64,000 bases of DNA from Colimorpha_A sp900556615 (GCA_963598415.1 CAVBUH010000047.1:155364-219363); one strand, 5' to 3'; counted from the stretch's first letter, positions 17,002-25,403 are shown. Numbers and translations are program-made. The notes: generated from the letters alone by a model not told the origin.

Positions 17002-18123
17002 ATGAGAGTACTCATGACCGGAGGCGGTACCGGAGGGCATATCAATCCGGCTATTGCCATTGCCAAAACGATTCAGAAAAATGAACCGGATTCCAAAATC
17101 GCTTTTGTCGGAACCTCACGCGGCATGGAAAATCGACTTATTCCCAAAGAGGGGTTTCCTATATACCACATAGAAATGCGAGGACTGAGACGCGGCTTTT
17201 CTCTTTCCAATCTGAAAACCTTACAGCTTATGATAACGTCGGTAGGAAAAGCCAAAAAGCTTATCCGAGAGTTTAAACCGGATATCGCAATTGGTACCGG
17301 AGGATATGTTTGCTGGCCTCTTATAAAAGCAGCTTCCGAAATGGGTATTCCAACGGCGCTTCATGAATCAAATGCGCTTGCCGGAGTAGCGGTAAAGCTT
17401 CTCGCTCCAAAAATAGATATCCTATTCACAAATTTTGAACAAACCGCCGAACAGATAAAGCACTGTAAAAAAATCGTTCATGTCGGGAACCCATTAAAAA
17501 ACGGTTTTACCGACGTCACGCATGAAGAAGCAAGAAAAACACTCGGATTTGAAGGAAAATACCGATATTCTATTCTCTCCTGCGGAGGCAGCCTCGGAGC
17601 GGAAAGAATCAATTCCGAGATATTGAAAATGATGACCGAGTACTCTTCTAAGCATCCGGAAATACATCACCTTCACCAGGCGGGCGTAGGAAATTATAAA
17701 ACGGTAAAAACCGAATTCGATCGCCTCGGACTCGATCGTTTTTCTAATCTTTCTCTTGTAGATTATATCTACGATATGCCCTTACGTCTTGCCGCTGCGG
17801 ATATCGTCATAAACCGTGCCGGTGCTATGACAATATCAGAGCTTGCTCTTCTGAAAAAGCCTTCTATTCTCATCCCTTCTCCTAACGTTACTGATAATCA
17901 TCAGTATAAAAACGCTAAAGTTCTTGCCGACGCCGGCGCCGTCGTTATGATAGAAGAAAAAAATCTTGAAAATGTCTTTCTCTCCGATGCTGTTGAAAAA
18001 TTACTCGGCAATCGGAGTGAGCGAAGAGAGATGGCGGAGAAATTCGGCAAATTTGCCATAAAAAATGCAGATTTTTTGATATATAATGAGATAAAAAAAC
18101 TTGTAAATTTGAGAAAAATGTGA
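17002..18123 (+). CDS. murG: UDP-GlcNAc:lipid I N-acetylglucosaminyltransferase
   Basis: 373 residues, a GT-B glycosyltransferase. The N-terminal glycine-rich loop is GGGTGGHINPAIAIA; GTGGYVCWPLIKAA, HESNALAGV and the C-terminal donor-binding stretch VINRAGAMTISELALL are present. It adds GlcNAc to lipid I to form lipid II on the inner membrane face. AAAGG lies about 11 bases before ATG 17002. A promoter for the next gene lies in its 3' end. Confidence 0.95.
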   Translation: MRVLMTGGGTGGHINPAIAIAKTIQKNEPDSKIAFVGTSRGMENRLIPKEGFPIYHIEMRGLRRGFSLSNLKTLQLMITSVGKAKKLIREFKPDIAIGTGGYVCWPLIKAASEMGIPTALHESNALAGVAVKLLAPKIDILFTNFEQTAEQIKHCKKIVHVGNPLKNGFTDVTHEEARKTLGFEGKYRYSILSCGGSLGAERINSEILKMMTEYSSKHPEIHHLHQAGVGNYKTVKTEFDRLGLDRFSNLSLVDYIYDMPLRLAAADIVINRAGAMTISELALLKKPSILIPSPNVTDNHQYKNAKVLADAGAVVMIEEKNLENVFLSDAVEKLLGNRSERREMAEKFGKFAIKNADFLIYNEIKKLVNLRKM

Positions 18124-18129
18124 TATACT
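18101..18129 (+). promoter_or_regulatory. Candidate sigma-A promoter for ftsQ within the murG 3' end
   Basis: TTGTAA at 18101-18106 and TATACT at 18124-18129, 17-base spacer. Confidence 0.5.
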
Positions 18130-18169
18130 GTTGGTATGCCGAATTTCGCGGCAAATATCGGAAGGGATT

Positions 18170-19060
18170 TTGCGCTCAAACGCGCCTGATCATATTATGA
18201 ACAGTGCCGGTGTAAACGCGGAAGTGAAAAGCGGTCTGAATAACGCCGAGCTCGTCAATAAAGATTCCTTCGAGCGTCTTAAGTCTAAAAACCGCCGCAA
18301 AGAATTCCGCAGAAGAATTTTCTATTTTTTTATCTCCGTCCTTCTCTGCGCGGTAGTCGCCTTGGTGTGTATTATTTTTTTCTTCGGTCTAAAACATGTT
18401 GAGATACGCGGAAACGAAAAATATTCTCAGGACGAGATCCTCGCTGTTTGCAGTTTTGAAGAAAACGTTAACCTTTTCGGAATTGATTTTGACGCTGCTG
18501 AAGACCTGATAACCGGCAATTTTCCTTATATTCGAGGGGTAAATTTTAAAAGAGTTTTTCCCTCCACCTTAATCATAACGGTTTTCGAAGACGCTCCTGC
18601 ATGGTTTACACAGATTGCAGGCGACTGGTTTGTTCTGTCAGACGATTTACGGGTAATATCTCGTTATAATATGAAAGAAGAAATAGAATTGCTCGGTCTT
18701 CCCCTTACTTACATAAATCTCCCTGAAGTAAATTATGCCGTCACGGGCGAAACCGTCAAATTCACAAAAGCGTCCAATTATGATTATATTGTATCTTTTT
18801 TGAAAGAACTTGACGATTATGAATTTTTTTCATCGGTGGATTCAATAGACGCTTCTGACAGATACCATATTTCGGTTTACTCCGGCAATGGAAAATATAA
18901 AATAAATATCGGAACATCTGAAAATCTCGACGCCAAAATCAAATTTGTTATGAAGGTTATTGAAGAAGCTTTTGATGAAAATACCATCGCTTCCATCGAT
19001 GTGGAATATCTCACTTCAATCATTGTCCTGAAGCAGGACGAGCTTTTCATATATCCTTGA
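18170..19060 (+). CDS. ftsQ: FtsQ/DivIB division protein (POTRA domain)
   Basis: About 296 residues. A basic cytoplasmic N-terminus is followed by a membrane anchor (FYFFISVLLCAVVALVCIIFFFG without its flanks), then a POTRA domain beginning with LKHVEIRGNEKYSQDEIL and a FtsQ/DivIB beta domain. It joins FtsL and DivIC at the septum. The start is unsure: the frame is open to ATG 18131, but that lies at the transcription start. TTG 18170 follows GGAAGGGA closely, while ATG 18197 has no clear ribosome binding site. Confidence 0.8.
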   Translation: MRSNAPDHIMNSAGVNAEVKSGLNNAELVNKDSFERLKSKNRRKEFRRRIFYFFISVLLCAVVALVCIIFFFGLKHVEIRGNEKYSQDEILAVCSFEENVNLFGIDFDAAEDLITGNFPYIRGVNFKRVFPSTLIITVFEDAPAWFTQIAGDWFVLSDDLRVISRYNMKEEIELLGLPLTYINLPEVNYAVTGETVKFTKASNYDYIVSFLKELDDYEFFSSVDSIDASDRYHISVYSGNGKYKINIGTSENLDAKIKFVMKVIEEAFDENTIASIDVEYLTSIIVLKQDELFIYP

Positions 19061-19104
19061 ATGGGATCAAATTGTTAATATATAGTTAATTTTTTAAAAA
19101 AGTA

Positions 19105-19133
19105 TTGCATAGTTTTGCGAAAAATATTATCAT
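19105..19133 (+). promoter_or_regulatory. Candidate sigma-A promoter of ftsZ
   Basis: TTGCAT at 19105-19110 and TATCAT at 19128-19133, 17-base spacer. The ftsZ AGGAGG site lies at 19203-19208. Confidence 0.55.
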
Positions 19134-19216
19134 TATTAGTGTATATCTGTGTACAGATACTTTTTTATGGTAATAATAAAATAAAGGTCTATTAAAGTTT
19201 TTAGGAGGATACATAT

Positions 19217-20353
19217 ATGCCATTCGAGCTCGAAGAAAATTATGACAGCGGCGTTAATATAAAGGTCGTAGGTGTCGGCGGAGGAGGAAGCAATGCCGTA
19301 AACCGTATGATTGAGACAAACATTCGCGGTGTTGAATTCATCGCCATTAATACTGACAAACAGGCTCTTATGCGTTCCGCAGCCCCCAAGAAGATTCCGA
19401 TAGGCGACAAAATTACAAAAGGACACGGGGCCGGCGCGAATCCGGACATCGGTGCCAGAGCCGCAGAGGAAAGTCAGGAGGAAATCGCTTCCGCGCTAAA
19501 GGGAGCCGATATGGTTTTCATAACCGCGGGTATGGGAGGCGGAACCGGAACAGGCGCAGCACCTGTCGTTGCAAAGCTTGCCCGGGATATGGATATTCTT
19601 ACTATCGGTATCGTAACAAAACCTTTCAATTTTGAGGGCAGAAGAAGAATGGAAGCAGCAGAGAGCGGTATCGAGCGTTTCCGCGATTCCGTTGATTCTC
19701 TTATCATTATTCCGAACGAGAGATTAAAACAAATTTCCGAAACAAGAATTACTTTTGCAAACGCTTTTGCCGAGGCAGATAATGTTCTCCGTCGCGGTGT
19801 TCAAAGTATTTCCGACCTTATTAATGTTCCCGGAATCGTAAACCTTGATTTTGCCGATGTGACCGCTGTAATGCAGAATGCCGGCGCTGCTCATATGGGC
19901 GTAGGAACCGCTACAGGCAAGGATAAGGCAACGGAAGCCGCCAAGCTCGCTATTTCAAGTCCGCTTCTTGAAACGTCAATACAGGGTGCAAGAGGCATTC
20001 TTATCAACATTACCGCTTCTCCCGACATCGGGCTTGAAGAAATTGATACCGCTTCCACTATTATTGCGGAAGAAGCTCACCCCGACGCTCAAATCATTTG
20101 GGGTGCTGCGTTTGACGATACTCTTGAGGATACCATGTCTATCACGGTCGTAGCCACCGGCTTTGAAGGCGAGAAGAAAGAAGCAAAGAAGGAAGTTAAG
20201 AGCACTTCCGCACAAAAGATTTCACATCCTGCTCAGGAGTCGGTTCAGGAAAAAAAGACTGTTGAATTAAACGACAGCGATGAAAACGAGGAAATATCCG
20301 ATGATGATTTCATTGATTTGTGGGATATTGTAAAGAAAAAGAGAAGCAAATAA
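19217..20353 (+). CDS. ftsZ: Cell division GTPase FtsZ
   Basis: 378 residues. Tubulin-like GTPase with GVGGGGSNAVNRM, the signature loop GGGTGTGAAPV, the T7 loop region NLDFADVTAVM and a C-terminal domain ending around SITVVATGF. A charged linker of about 40 residues is followed by the terminal peptide DDDFIDLWDIVKKKRSK, the expected tether for a membrane anchor such as SepF or FtsA. It forms the Z-ring. AGGAGG lies eight bases before ATG 19217. No ftsA or sepF is adjacent. Confidence 0.97.
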   Translation: MPFELEENYDSGVNIKVVGVGGGGSNAVNRMIETNIRGVEFIAINTDKQALMRSAAPKKIPIGDKITKGHGAGANPDIGARAAEESQEEIASALKGADMVFITAGMGGGTGTGAAPVVAKLARDMDILTIGIVTKPFNFEGRRRMEAAESGIERFRDSVDSLIIIPNERLKQISETRITFANAFAEADNVLRRGVQSISDLINVPGIVNLDFADVTAVMQNAGAAHMGVGTATGKDKATEAAKLAISSPLLETSIQGARGILINITASPDIGLEEIDTASTIIAEEAHPDAQIIWGAAFDDTLEDTMSITVVATGFEGEKKEAKKEVKSTSAQKISHPAQESVQEKKTVELNDSDENEEISDDDFIDLWDIVKKKRSK

Positions 20354-20359
20354 GATTGG

Positions 20360-20518
20360 GGAACCTCTAAAAATTTAATGTTCCCAGACCAGCAATCGGT
20401 AGTCAAAACAAAAATTCGACAGACAGCGTATATATATACCTGATAAGATTTTTTGTGACCGACGAATGGCGGAAAACAGTTCGATTTGGAATTGGGGCAG
20501 TGAATTTTTAGAGGTACC
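20360..20518. repeat. Single 159-bp element with 16-bp imperfect terminal inverted repeats
   Basis: The left end GGAACCTCTAAAAATT (20360-20375) matches the reverse complement of the right end AATTTTTAGAGGTACC (20503-20518) at 15 of 16 bases. It lies directly after ftsZ and has no coding potential. The architecture suggests a second small MITE-like family; only one copy is in the window. Confidence 0.5.
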
Positions 20519-20525
20519 GTTATAT

Positions 20526-20576
20526 AAAAGCAAGATGTCTTCCCTGTTTGCAAAACAGTCGACATCTTGCTTTTAT
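20526..20576 (+). terminator. Terminator of the dcw cluster after ftsZ
   Basis: Perfect stem GCAAGATGTC (20530-20539) with GACATCTTGC (20561-20570), followed by TTTT; AAAA upstream makes it usable from both sides. Confidence 0.85.
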
Positions 20577-20599
20577 TATACTTTTATTATATCAGAAGA

Positions 20600-20780
20600 T
20601 TAAGGCAATACCGCCGGTCGCACAGCTAACGCCTTTATTGCGCATTTGCTTGCAGCTTTTCCCTCATACTTCACCAATTTCGTCGACAGAGGGAGGCGAT
20701 CCTGCCTCCTCAATTTATATTGTTTGACGAAAAGTCCGGAGGCGCAGCTGCACAACAATCATTGCGTGGTATTGCCTTAA
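20600..20780 (-). repeat. TTAA-bounded palindromic repeat, copy 3 (reverse)
   Basis: 181 bp, TTAAGGCAATACCGC at the left and GTGGTATTGCCTTAA at the right. It lies between the ftsZ terminator and the end of the convergent ydcF-type gene. Confidence 0.85.
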
Positions 20781-20836
20781 ATTTTAAAATAGTCCTTCCC
20801 GCTCGGCCGACATCTCATACACGCGCCTTATATCAC

Positions 20837-21586
20837 TTATTTTCTTATAAGCCAAAGCTTAACTACCGCCGCACATTCACGTAAACACCTCATCGGAACC
20901 GTATACCATTCTATTTCGGAATGATAATGCGTACAATTTATCCCCATATCTTCGGCAATTTTAACCGCTCTATATATGTGATACCCACTTGTAATCAAGG
21001 CTACTCTGTAACCGCTTTCGCCGCCGAAATACTCATCCAAGAGTTCCCTTGAGTTATAGAGATTGGTATAAGTCGAAACGGAAGCTTCTTCCCGAATGAT
21101 TCTGTCAGCGCTTATTCCTTTTGCAATAAGATACTGCTCCATAGCAAATGCCTCTGTTACGGTTTCGCCGTTTCCCTGCCCTCCTGATACAACAATAATG
21201 GCGTTTGTATTTTTGCGGTAATATTCAACCGCTTTATCAAGTCGGTTTGCAAGCTGTCTGCTTACCTGATCACCGTTGAGCCCTGCACCGAGTACTATAA
21301 CTGCGTCTTCTGTAAAATCGGCGTTATCACGCTGTCCGTAAGCAGAAACATAGACTACCAATGAAGCAAATATAACCGATATCCCCAAAACAGCAGCAAA
21401 CAGCCATTTAACGCTAAATAGCTTATCAAAATATTTTCCTGCAGCAATCAGAAAAATAGATATAATCCCGCACAAAATCAAACCAAAATTAAAATTCGAA
21501 ACAAAAGGCATGACCGCTGTATATATCATTCCCAATATTCCTATGATAATCAATACTATCGATGCTATATGTTTTATTTTCATCAA
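20837..21586 (-). CDS. YdcF/SanA-type DUF218 membrane protein
   Basis: 249 residues. Three N-terminal membrane segments within about 85 residues are followed by a DUF218 domain: AVIVLGAGLNGDQVSRQLANR, then VVSGGQGNGETVTEAFAM and EEASVSTYTNLYNSRELL, LITSGYHIYRA. DUF218 proteins such as SanA and YdcF are linked to envelope integrity, but their reaction is uncertain. It is read alone on the minus strand from a strong promoter, with AGGAGGACGGG before the ATG. It converges on the ftsZ unit. Confidence 0.75.
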   Translation of the reverse strand: MMKIKHIASIVLIIIGILGMIYTAVMPFVSNFNFGLILCGIISIFLIAAGKYFDKLFSVKWLFAAVLGISVIFASLVVYVSAYGQRDNADFTEDAVIVLGAGLNGDQVSRQLANRLDKAVEYYRKNTNAIIVVSGGQGNGETVTEAFAMEQYLIAKGISADRIIREEASVSTYTNLYNSRELLDEYFGGESGYRVALITSGYHIYRAVKIAEDMGINCTHYHSEIEWYTVPMRCLRECAAVVKLWLIRK

Positions 21587-21667
21587 TCCCGTCCTCCTCT
21601 TCTATACTGTGTATCCGTTACTCTTAAGGTGATACTGTGCGGCAATATAAATCTCTGAAGTGTTATA

Positions 21668-21696
21668 CTTATACCATACTTTTTACAATTTGTCAA
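21668..21696 (-). promoter_or_regulatory. Sigma-A promoter of the YdcF-type gene (minus strand)
   Basis: On the minus strand TTGACA (21696-21691) and TATAAG (21673-21668), 17-base spacer. Confidence 0.75.
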
Positions 21697-21767
21697 CCGC
21701 ATCGCAAGTTATCTGAACAAAATCTACAATAAACGGAGAAAATATTTTCATTAGGAGAGCAAGTTTG

Positions 21768-21950
21768 GAAAATCCTGTACCGTTTACGGTTCTGCTTCTT
21801 CACGCTTGTCCCTCACTCGTAACCGAACCCCTGCTTTCCACCATACTTTTTTATTTGAAGCGAAAGTAATTTAATCAGGGCTCAGTGGTAAGTTCTTTCC
21901 GACCATTCCGAAACAAGCTCCAAATGGACGCCTGCTAAACTGTTACTCAT
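21768..21950 (-). pseudogene. Decayed zinc-ribbon (DUF4379-like) gene remnant
   Basis: After a GAGGAAGGAA site the minus strand starts ATG and reads MSNSLAGVHLELVSEWSERT. It then needs a frame change to continue as LTTEP.LNYFRFK.KSMVE, and another to read GFGYE.GTSVKKQNRKRY, where dots are stop codons. This order resembles the repeat of treble-clef zinc-ribbon proteins (ELVxEWS..., SNKKVWW, CGHEW.TSVK.R), which are frequent in mobile regions of gut Firmicutes. The Cys residues and most of the gene are gone. I recognise it by pattern only. Confidence 0.45.
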
Positions 21951-21976
21951 TTCCTTCCTCTGTAATTATCTAATTA

Positions 21977-22011
21977 TATATTGAGAAAATGATGTAGTTT
22001 GTGATATAGTC
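21977..22011 (+). repeat. Direct repeat DR2, left copy
   Basis: TATATTGAGAAAATGATG then TAGTTTGTGATATAGTC; it matches 27602-27642 with a short gap and a few substitutions. It lies directly upstream of the zinc-ribbon remnant. Confidence 0.5.
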
Positions 22012-22081
22012 AGCTAACAAAAATACCCCGACAGAACTTTTTGCCTCGTCAAGAAACTAACACACTATGAATAAACCGGAA

Positions 22082-22495
22082 TTAACAATCTAACTGCATT
22101 TGAATATGCGGAATTCCATCTTCCAAAAATTCCTCGGAAGTTTGATGAAATCCTATTTTTTCATACATCCGTCTCACATAAACCTGTGCTTCAATGGTAA
22201 TTCTTTTCGCACGGAACTTGTCTTTTGCAACATCAATTGCTGCAGCCACAATTTTGCTGCCAATACCACAGCGGCGTTTTACGGAAATTACACGACCGAT
22301 AGAAAAATCCGAAAATGTCATTCCCTGTGGAAGAATCCGTGCGTATGCCTGAATTCCGTTTTCATCTTGCAGCCAAATATGATATGCCACTTTATCCGCT
22401 TCATCGATTTCCTGATAGGCGCATTTCTGTTCAACGACAAACACTGATACTCGCAGCTTATAGATGTCATACAGTTCTTCTGTGCTTAATTCCAA
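22082..22495 (-). CDS. ElaA-like GNAT acetyltransferase, start codon unclear
   Basis: About 137 residues. LRVSVFVVEQKCAYQEIDEAD near the N-terminus and RVISVKRRCGIGSKIV, the acetyl-CoA binding loop, match the ElaA branch of GNAT enzymes; substrates of ElaA are not known. The only standard start is TTG 22495. The coding similarity seems to continue upstream (DLVVKHFLELSTEEL) to near GGAGGGG (22524-22518), but no ATG, GTG or TTG lies in frame at the right distance. The gene may have lost its start or use TTG poorly. It sits in the accessory region between two direct repeats. Confidence 0.65.
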   Translation of the reverse strand: MELSTEELYDIYKLRVSVFVVEQKCAYQEIDEADKVAYHIWLQDENGIQAYARILPQGMTFSDFSIGRVISVKRRCGIGSKIVAAAIDVAKDKFRAKRITIEAQVYVRRMYEKIGFHQTSEEFLEDGIPHIQMQLDC

Positions 22496-22601
22496 AAAGT
22501 GTTTTACAACTAAATCCCCTCCGTATATGCATATCTGTTTAGTAAAAAGAGCGATGTCCGTAGTTCAGACACCGCCCTTATAAATCTTATTGAATCGCCT
22601 G

Positions 22602-22679
22602 AAATTATGCGATTTTTTTAGTCTCTGCACCGTTTTCTGCACCGATAAGTGTAAAATTTGATGTAAAGCTGTAAATTTT
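22602..22679 (+). repeat. Direct repeat DR1, left copy (att-like)
   Basis: Begins AAATTATGCGATTTTTTTAG and continues with TCTCTGCACCGTTTT, GCACCGAT and degenerate GGTGTAA motifs. About 78 bp match 27711-27785 closely. The two copies enclose 5.0 kb with a MetRS fragment, GH127, AraC and GLUG genes. Confidence 0.65.
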
Positions 22680-22730
22680 GAGTTTTTTCAAAATGAATAA
22701 CTTACCGTTTTTCAGGCAAAACGGTACATA

Positions 22731-23216
22731 TTAATAGAGCTTTGCACCGGCAGGAATGTGGCCATCAACCATCAGCAGATGAAGCTTTTCTTCGCCGTTT
22801 TCTTCGTGAACGGCGGAAATCAGCATACCGCAGGAATCAATGCCCATCATCTTTCTCGGCGGGAGATTGGTGATAGCGATACAAGTCTTGCCAACCAGTT
22901 CTTCCGGCTCGTAATACTCGTGAATACCGCTCAAAATGGTGCGGTCTGTGCCTGTTCCGTCGTCAAGAGAAAACTGTAGCAGCTTCTTGGACTTCGGTAC
23001 TGCAACACATTCTTTCACCTTAACTGCTCTGAAATCAGACTTTGAAAATGTATCAAAATCGACTTCTTCCTCGAATAACGGCTCGATTTTCACCTTGGAG
23101 AAATCAAGCTTTTCAACTGCTTTAGCAGTTTGCTCAGCTTTACCGTCATTTGCATATGTCTCTTCTGCTTTAGAGCTTACACCATTTCCGCTTTTTGCAC
23201 CATCAAGGGGTTTCAT
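22731..23216 (-). pseudogene. metG: C-terminal tRNA-binding domain fragment of methionyl-tRNA synthetase
   Basis: 161 codons: a charged linker, then an OB-fold EMAP/tRNA-binding domain (FSKSDFRAVKVKECVAVP, LLQFSLDDGTG, GIHEYYEPEELVGK, NLPPRKMMGIDSCGMLISA). This is how MetRS ends, but the catalytic Rossmann domain with HIGH and KMSKS motifs is missing and is not upstream. The frame starts at ATG 23216, right where att-like sequence begins. It is either a remnant split off by integration or a standalone tRNA-binding protein; the linker-like N-terminus favours a remnant. Confidence 0.6.
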
Positions 23217-23477
23217 TGTGGGGATTCGGACAGAAACCCGGAATTATCGGGAATTATCAAGCATTTACGGGCATTTCGCAATAATAAAACCACACAAATA
23301 AAGTCATATCGAGAATTATCAAGAATTCCGGTGTGCTTATATTGGTGTAACTTTTGGTGTAAGGTGTAAGCTTGATATACCTGATTGCCCAACAAAGAAG
23401 CACATCTTTCATACAAAAACCACACGGCGGGCGTGTGGTTGAGTTTAGTAAGAGATTTTTCAAAAAACGCGAAAGAT
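23217..23477. other. Non-coding att-like spacer with GGTGTAA and GAATTATC repeats
   Basis: Contains three GGTGTAA motifs at 23344, 23356 and 23363, the same motif seen in DR1, and three GAATTATC motifs, two of them inside GAATTATCAAG. It also has a small CCACACGGCGGGCGTGTGG hairpin. A 92-codon minus-strand open frame crosses it but has no recognisable domain. The pattern resembles arm sites around a tyrosine-recombinase attachment site; this is inference. Confidence 0.35.
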
Positions 23478-25292
23478 TTACTTTTTGACAAATGGCATTT
23501 CGGTCATTCTGAGCTTTGCACAGCCGTAGGGATAAAGTTCAACTGCTTCTGGGGCAGAGAGCGGCTCTGCCGATTCCGGAATTTTAGCGCATACGGTTTC
23601 GTAGCCGTCGGCTAAGCCCCAATTTATTTTGCAAACTTTTGCTTTGAGAATAATCGGCGGTTTGTTTTCGGAAAACGGATACTCGCCTATATCTCTGCGT
23701 TCCGCCTTAAATTCGTTTGCGGCAAAGGCATAATTAAAGCCGCTTTGCGGTATAAGCTCATAATCGCAATAGGGAAATTTTCTTTCAACGCCGTCGCGCG
23801 TGTATTCGAGCTTATGCTTTTCGTATTTTATCGGCAGCGAAAATACAAGCGAGCCGTAACGCACGGTGTGCAGGTTATAGGGGCGGTCCGTTAAAACGGG
23901 CCTTGCTTCAAAGGCTATTTCAATCAAAAGGTCACGGCAGGGCTTAATGTCAAATTTAAGCTCGTCCGCATTGCTCTTTTCGCCGTTTACTACGACATTT
24001 TCCGCAAATGACGGAATACGGATTTTAAATTCAAATTCGGTTTCGGAATTTACGGTATATTTAAAACTGTTTTTAAAGGGGTATTCGGTTTCAAGCTTTA
24101 TATTAAAGCTGTCCGTTTTAAGCTCGGACGGCACGGGAACGGCGTTTATTATCGTGTTGCCGCTGTGCATAAATGCCGACAGCGCAAATTTCGGCCAGCC
24201 CTGGTTAAAGTTTGCGGTACAGCAACCGAAATTAGGCTCCAAGCCGAATATATGCGATTCGCTGCCGTTTGTTCTGAAAACAGGCTTTCCGGGGAATATC
24301 TCACAGGCTATTTGATTGCTCTGCTGAACGTATTGGTGAGTCCACATATCCTCGCTTATTGTAGCGGGCAGTGCGTTGAAAGCCGCAAGCTCCAGTAATT
24401 CCGCCCACTTTTTATCGCCCGTGTAGGCATAGAGCCATTCATAGGAATACATAAGCTCCGTGACCGAACAAAGCTCCGTTCCCTGAATAGGACTTAACCC
24501 CGCAAGGCATTCGTCTCCCGTAAATGTCCCTACGGGCGTGCCGTTGTATTTTTTCAAAATGTCATATAAAGCGCCGGCGTTATCGGTATAATCCGCTTTG
24601 AAAATGTCGGCTGTTAAAGCCTCCGCTTTAAGCGCCATTGCAATGTTTACGATATGAGTATCAAATCTCCAGCGGTTAAGCGGAGTTTTCCAAAGCTCGG
24701 TAAGTTCGTTGTAATCGGTGCCCTGATTTTTTAAGATTTCCGCAAGCCCTAATAGCCAATCCTCGCGGAAATGCTCATAAGTGAATTTAATGGCTATAAA
24801 TGTTTCATACCACCTGAATTTACCCCAATCAAAAAGTTTAATCTCGCCGCTTTGCAGTAATTCGTAATAGTTTTTAAGCACATTATATACAACATTCGGT
24901 ATGCGTTCGTCCTTTGAGCACTCGTAATAAACAACCAATACCTTTGTGATAAGCTGTATAGCCCAGGTGTCGTATTCGTTTCGTTTGCCGTCTGGGCAAG
25001 GGCATATCCAACCGTCGGGTCTTTGAGCGGTAATAATTGCATCAATATATTTTTTTGAGCGGCGCTTCATATCTTCATTATCCAAAAGGAAGGCAAGCGG
25101 AATAAATCCGTCAAGCCAATAGGGAACCCGCTCCCAGCCCTCGCGTGTGCCGCCAATCCACGCGCTGTCGGCAATATCGGGCCACATTTTATCCAAATTT
25201 CCGCTGAGACCCTCCGCCTGTATTTCAAGCTGACGTTTAAACCAACCGAAGGGTTTAATTTCATTTGTTGTATAAAAGTTATATTTCTGCAT
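23478..25292 (-). CDS. GH127-type (DUF1680) beta-L-arabinofuranosidase
   Basis: 604 residues. An N-terminal (alpha/alpha) barrel with WERVPYWLDGFIPLAFLL and ITAQRPDGWICP, then beta domains. Putative metal-binding residues typical of the family are present: E273 and C275 in GTELCSVTE, and the pair C357/C358 in NFGCCTANFNQGWPKF. The family releases beta-linked L-arabinofuranose from plant glycans or hydroxyproline-linked arabinans. No signal peptide is seen, so it acts on imported oligosaccharides. It is divergent from an AraC regulator across about 110 bp. An AGGAG site precedes the ATG. The exact glycosidic linkage is not provable here. Confidence 0.8.
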   Translation of the reverse strand: MQKYNFYTTNEIKPFGWFKRQLEIQAEGLSGNLDKMWPDIADSAWIGGTREGWERVPYWLDGFIPLAFLLDNEDMKRRSKKYIDAIITAQRPDGWICPCPDGKRNEYDTWAIQLITKVLVVYYECSKDERIPNVVYNVLKNYYELLQSGEIKLFDWGKFRWYETFIAIKFTYEHFREDWLLGLAEILKNQGTDYNELTELWKTPLNRWRFDTHIVNIAMALKAEALTADIFKADYTDNAGALYDILKKYNGTPVGTFTGDECLAGLSPIQGTELCSVTELMYSYEWLYAYTGDKKWAELLELAAFNALPATISEDMWTHQYVQQSNQIACEIFPGKPVFRTNGSESHIFGLEPNFGCCTANFNQGWPKFALSAFMHSGNTIINAVPVPSELKTDSFNIKLETEYPFKNSFKYTVNSETEFEFKIRIPSFAENVVVNGEKSNADELKFDIKPCRDLLIEIAFEARPVLTDRPYNLHTVRYGSLVFSLPIKYEKHKLEYTRDGVERKFPYCDYELIPQSGFNYAFAANEFKAERRDIGEYPFSENKPPIILKAKVCKINWGLADGYETVCAKIPESAEPLSAPEAVELYPYGCAKLRMTEMPFVKK

Positions 25293-25318
25293 AATTTCAG
25301 CTCCTTTTGATATATTTT

Positions 25319-25377
25319 ATCACATTGTTTTTTATTAAAACATAGCTAATATCACATAATACATTGACAATATCACA
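25319..25377. promoter_or_regulatory. Three phased TATCACA boxes between GH127 and araC
   Basis: TATCACA occurs at 25319, 25350 and 25371; the last two are inside identical AATATCACA 9-mers. Spacings of 31 and 21 bp equal about three and two helical turns, as expected for direct repeats bound by an AraC/XylS protein. The right-hand box overlaps the -35 region of the araC promoter. Confidence 0.5.
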
Positions 25378-25393
25378 CTATGTGGTATATAAT
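25364..25393 (+). promoter_or_regulatory. Consensus promoter upstream of araC-type gene
   Basis: TTGACA at 25364-25369 and TATAAT at 25388-25393, 18-base spacer. Transcription would begin only a few bases before ATG 25404, so the mRNA may be nearly leaderless. Confidence 0.6.
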
Positions 25394-25403
25394 AAGAGCG
25401 GTG

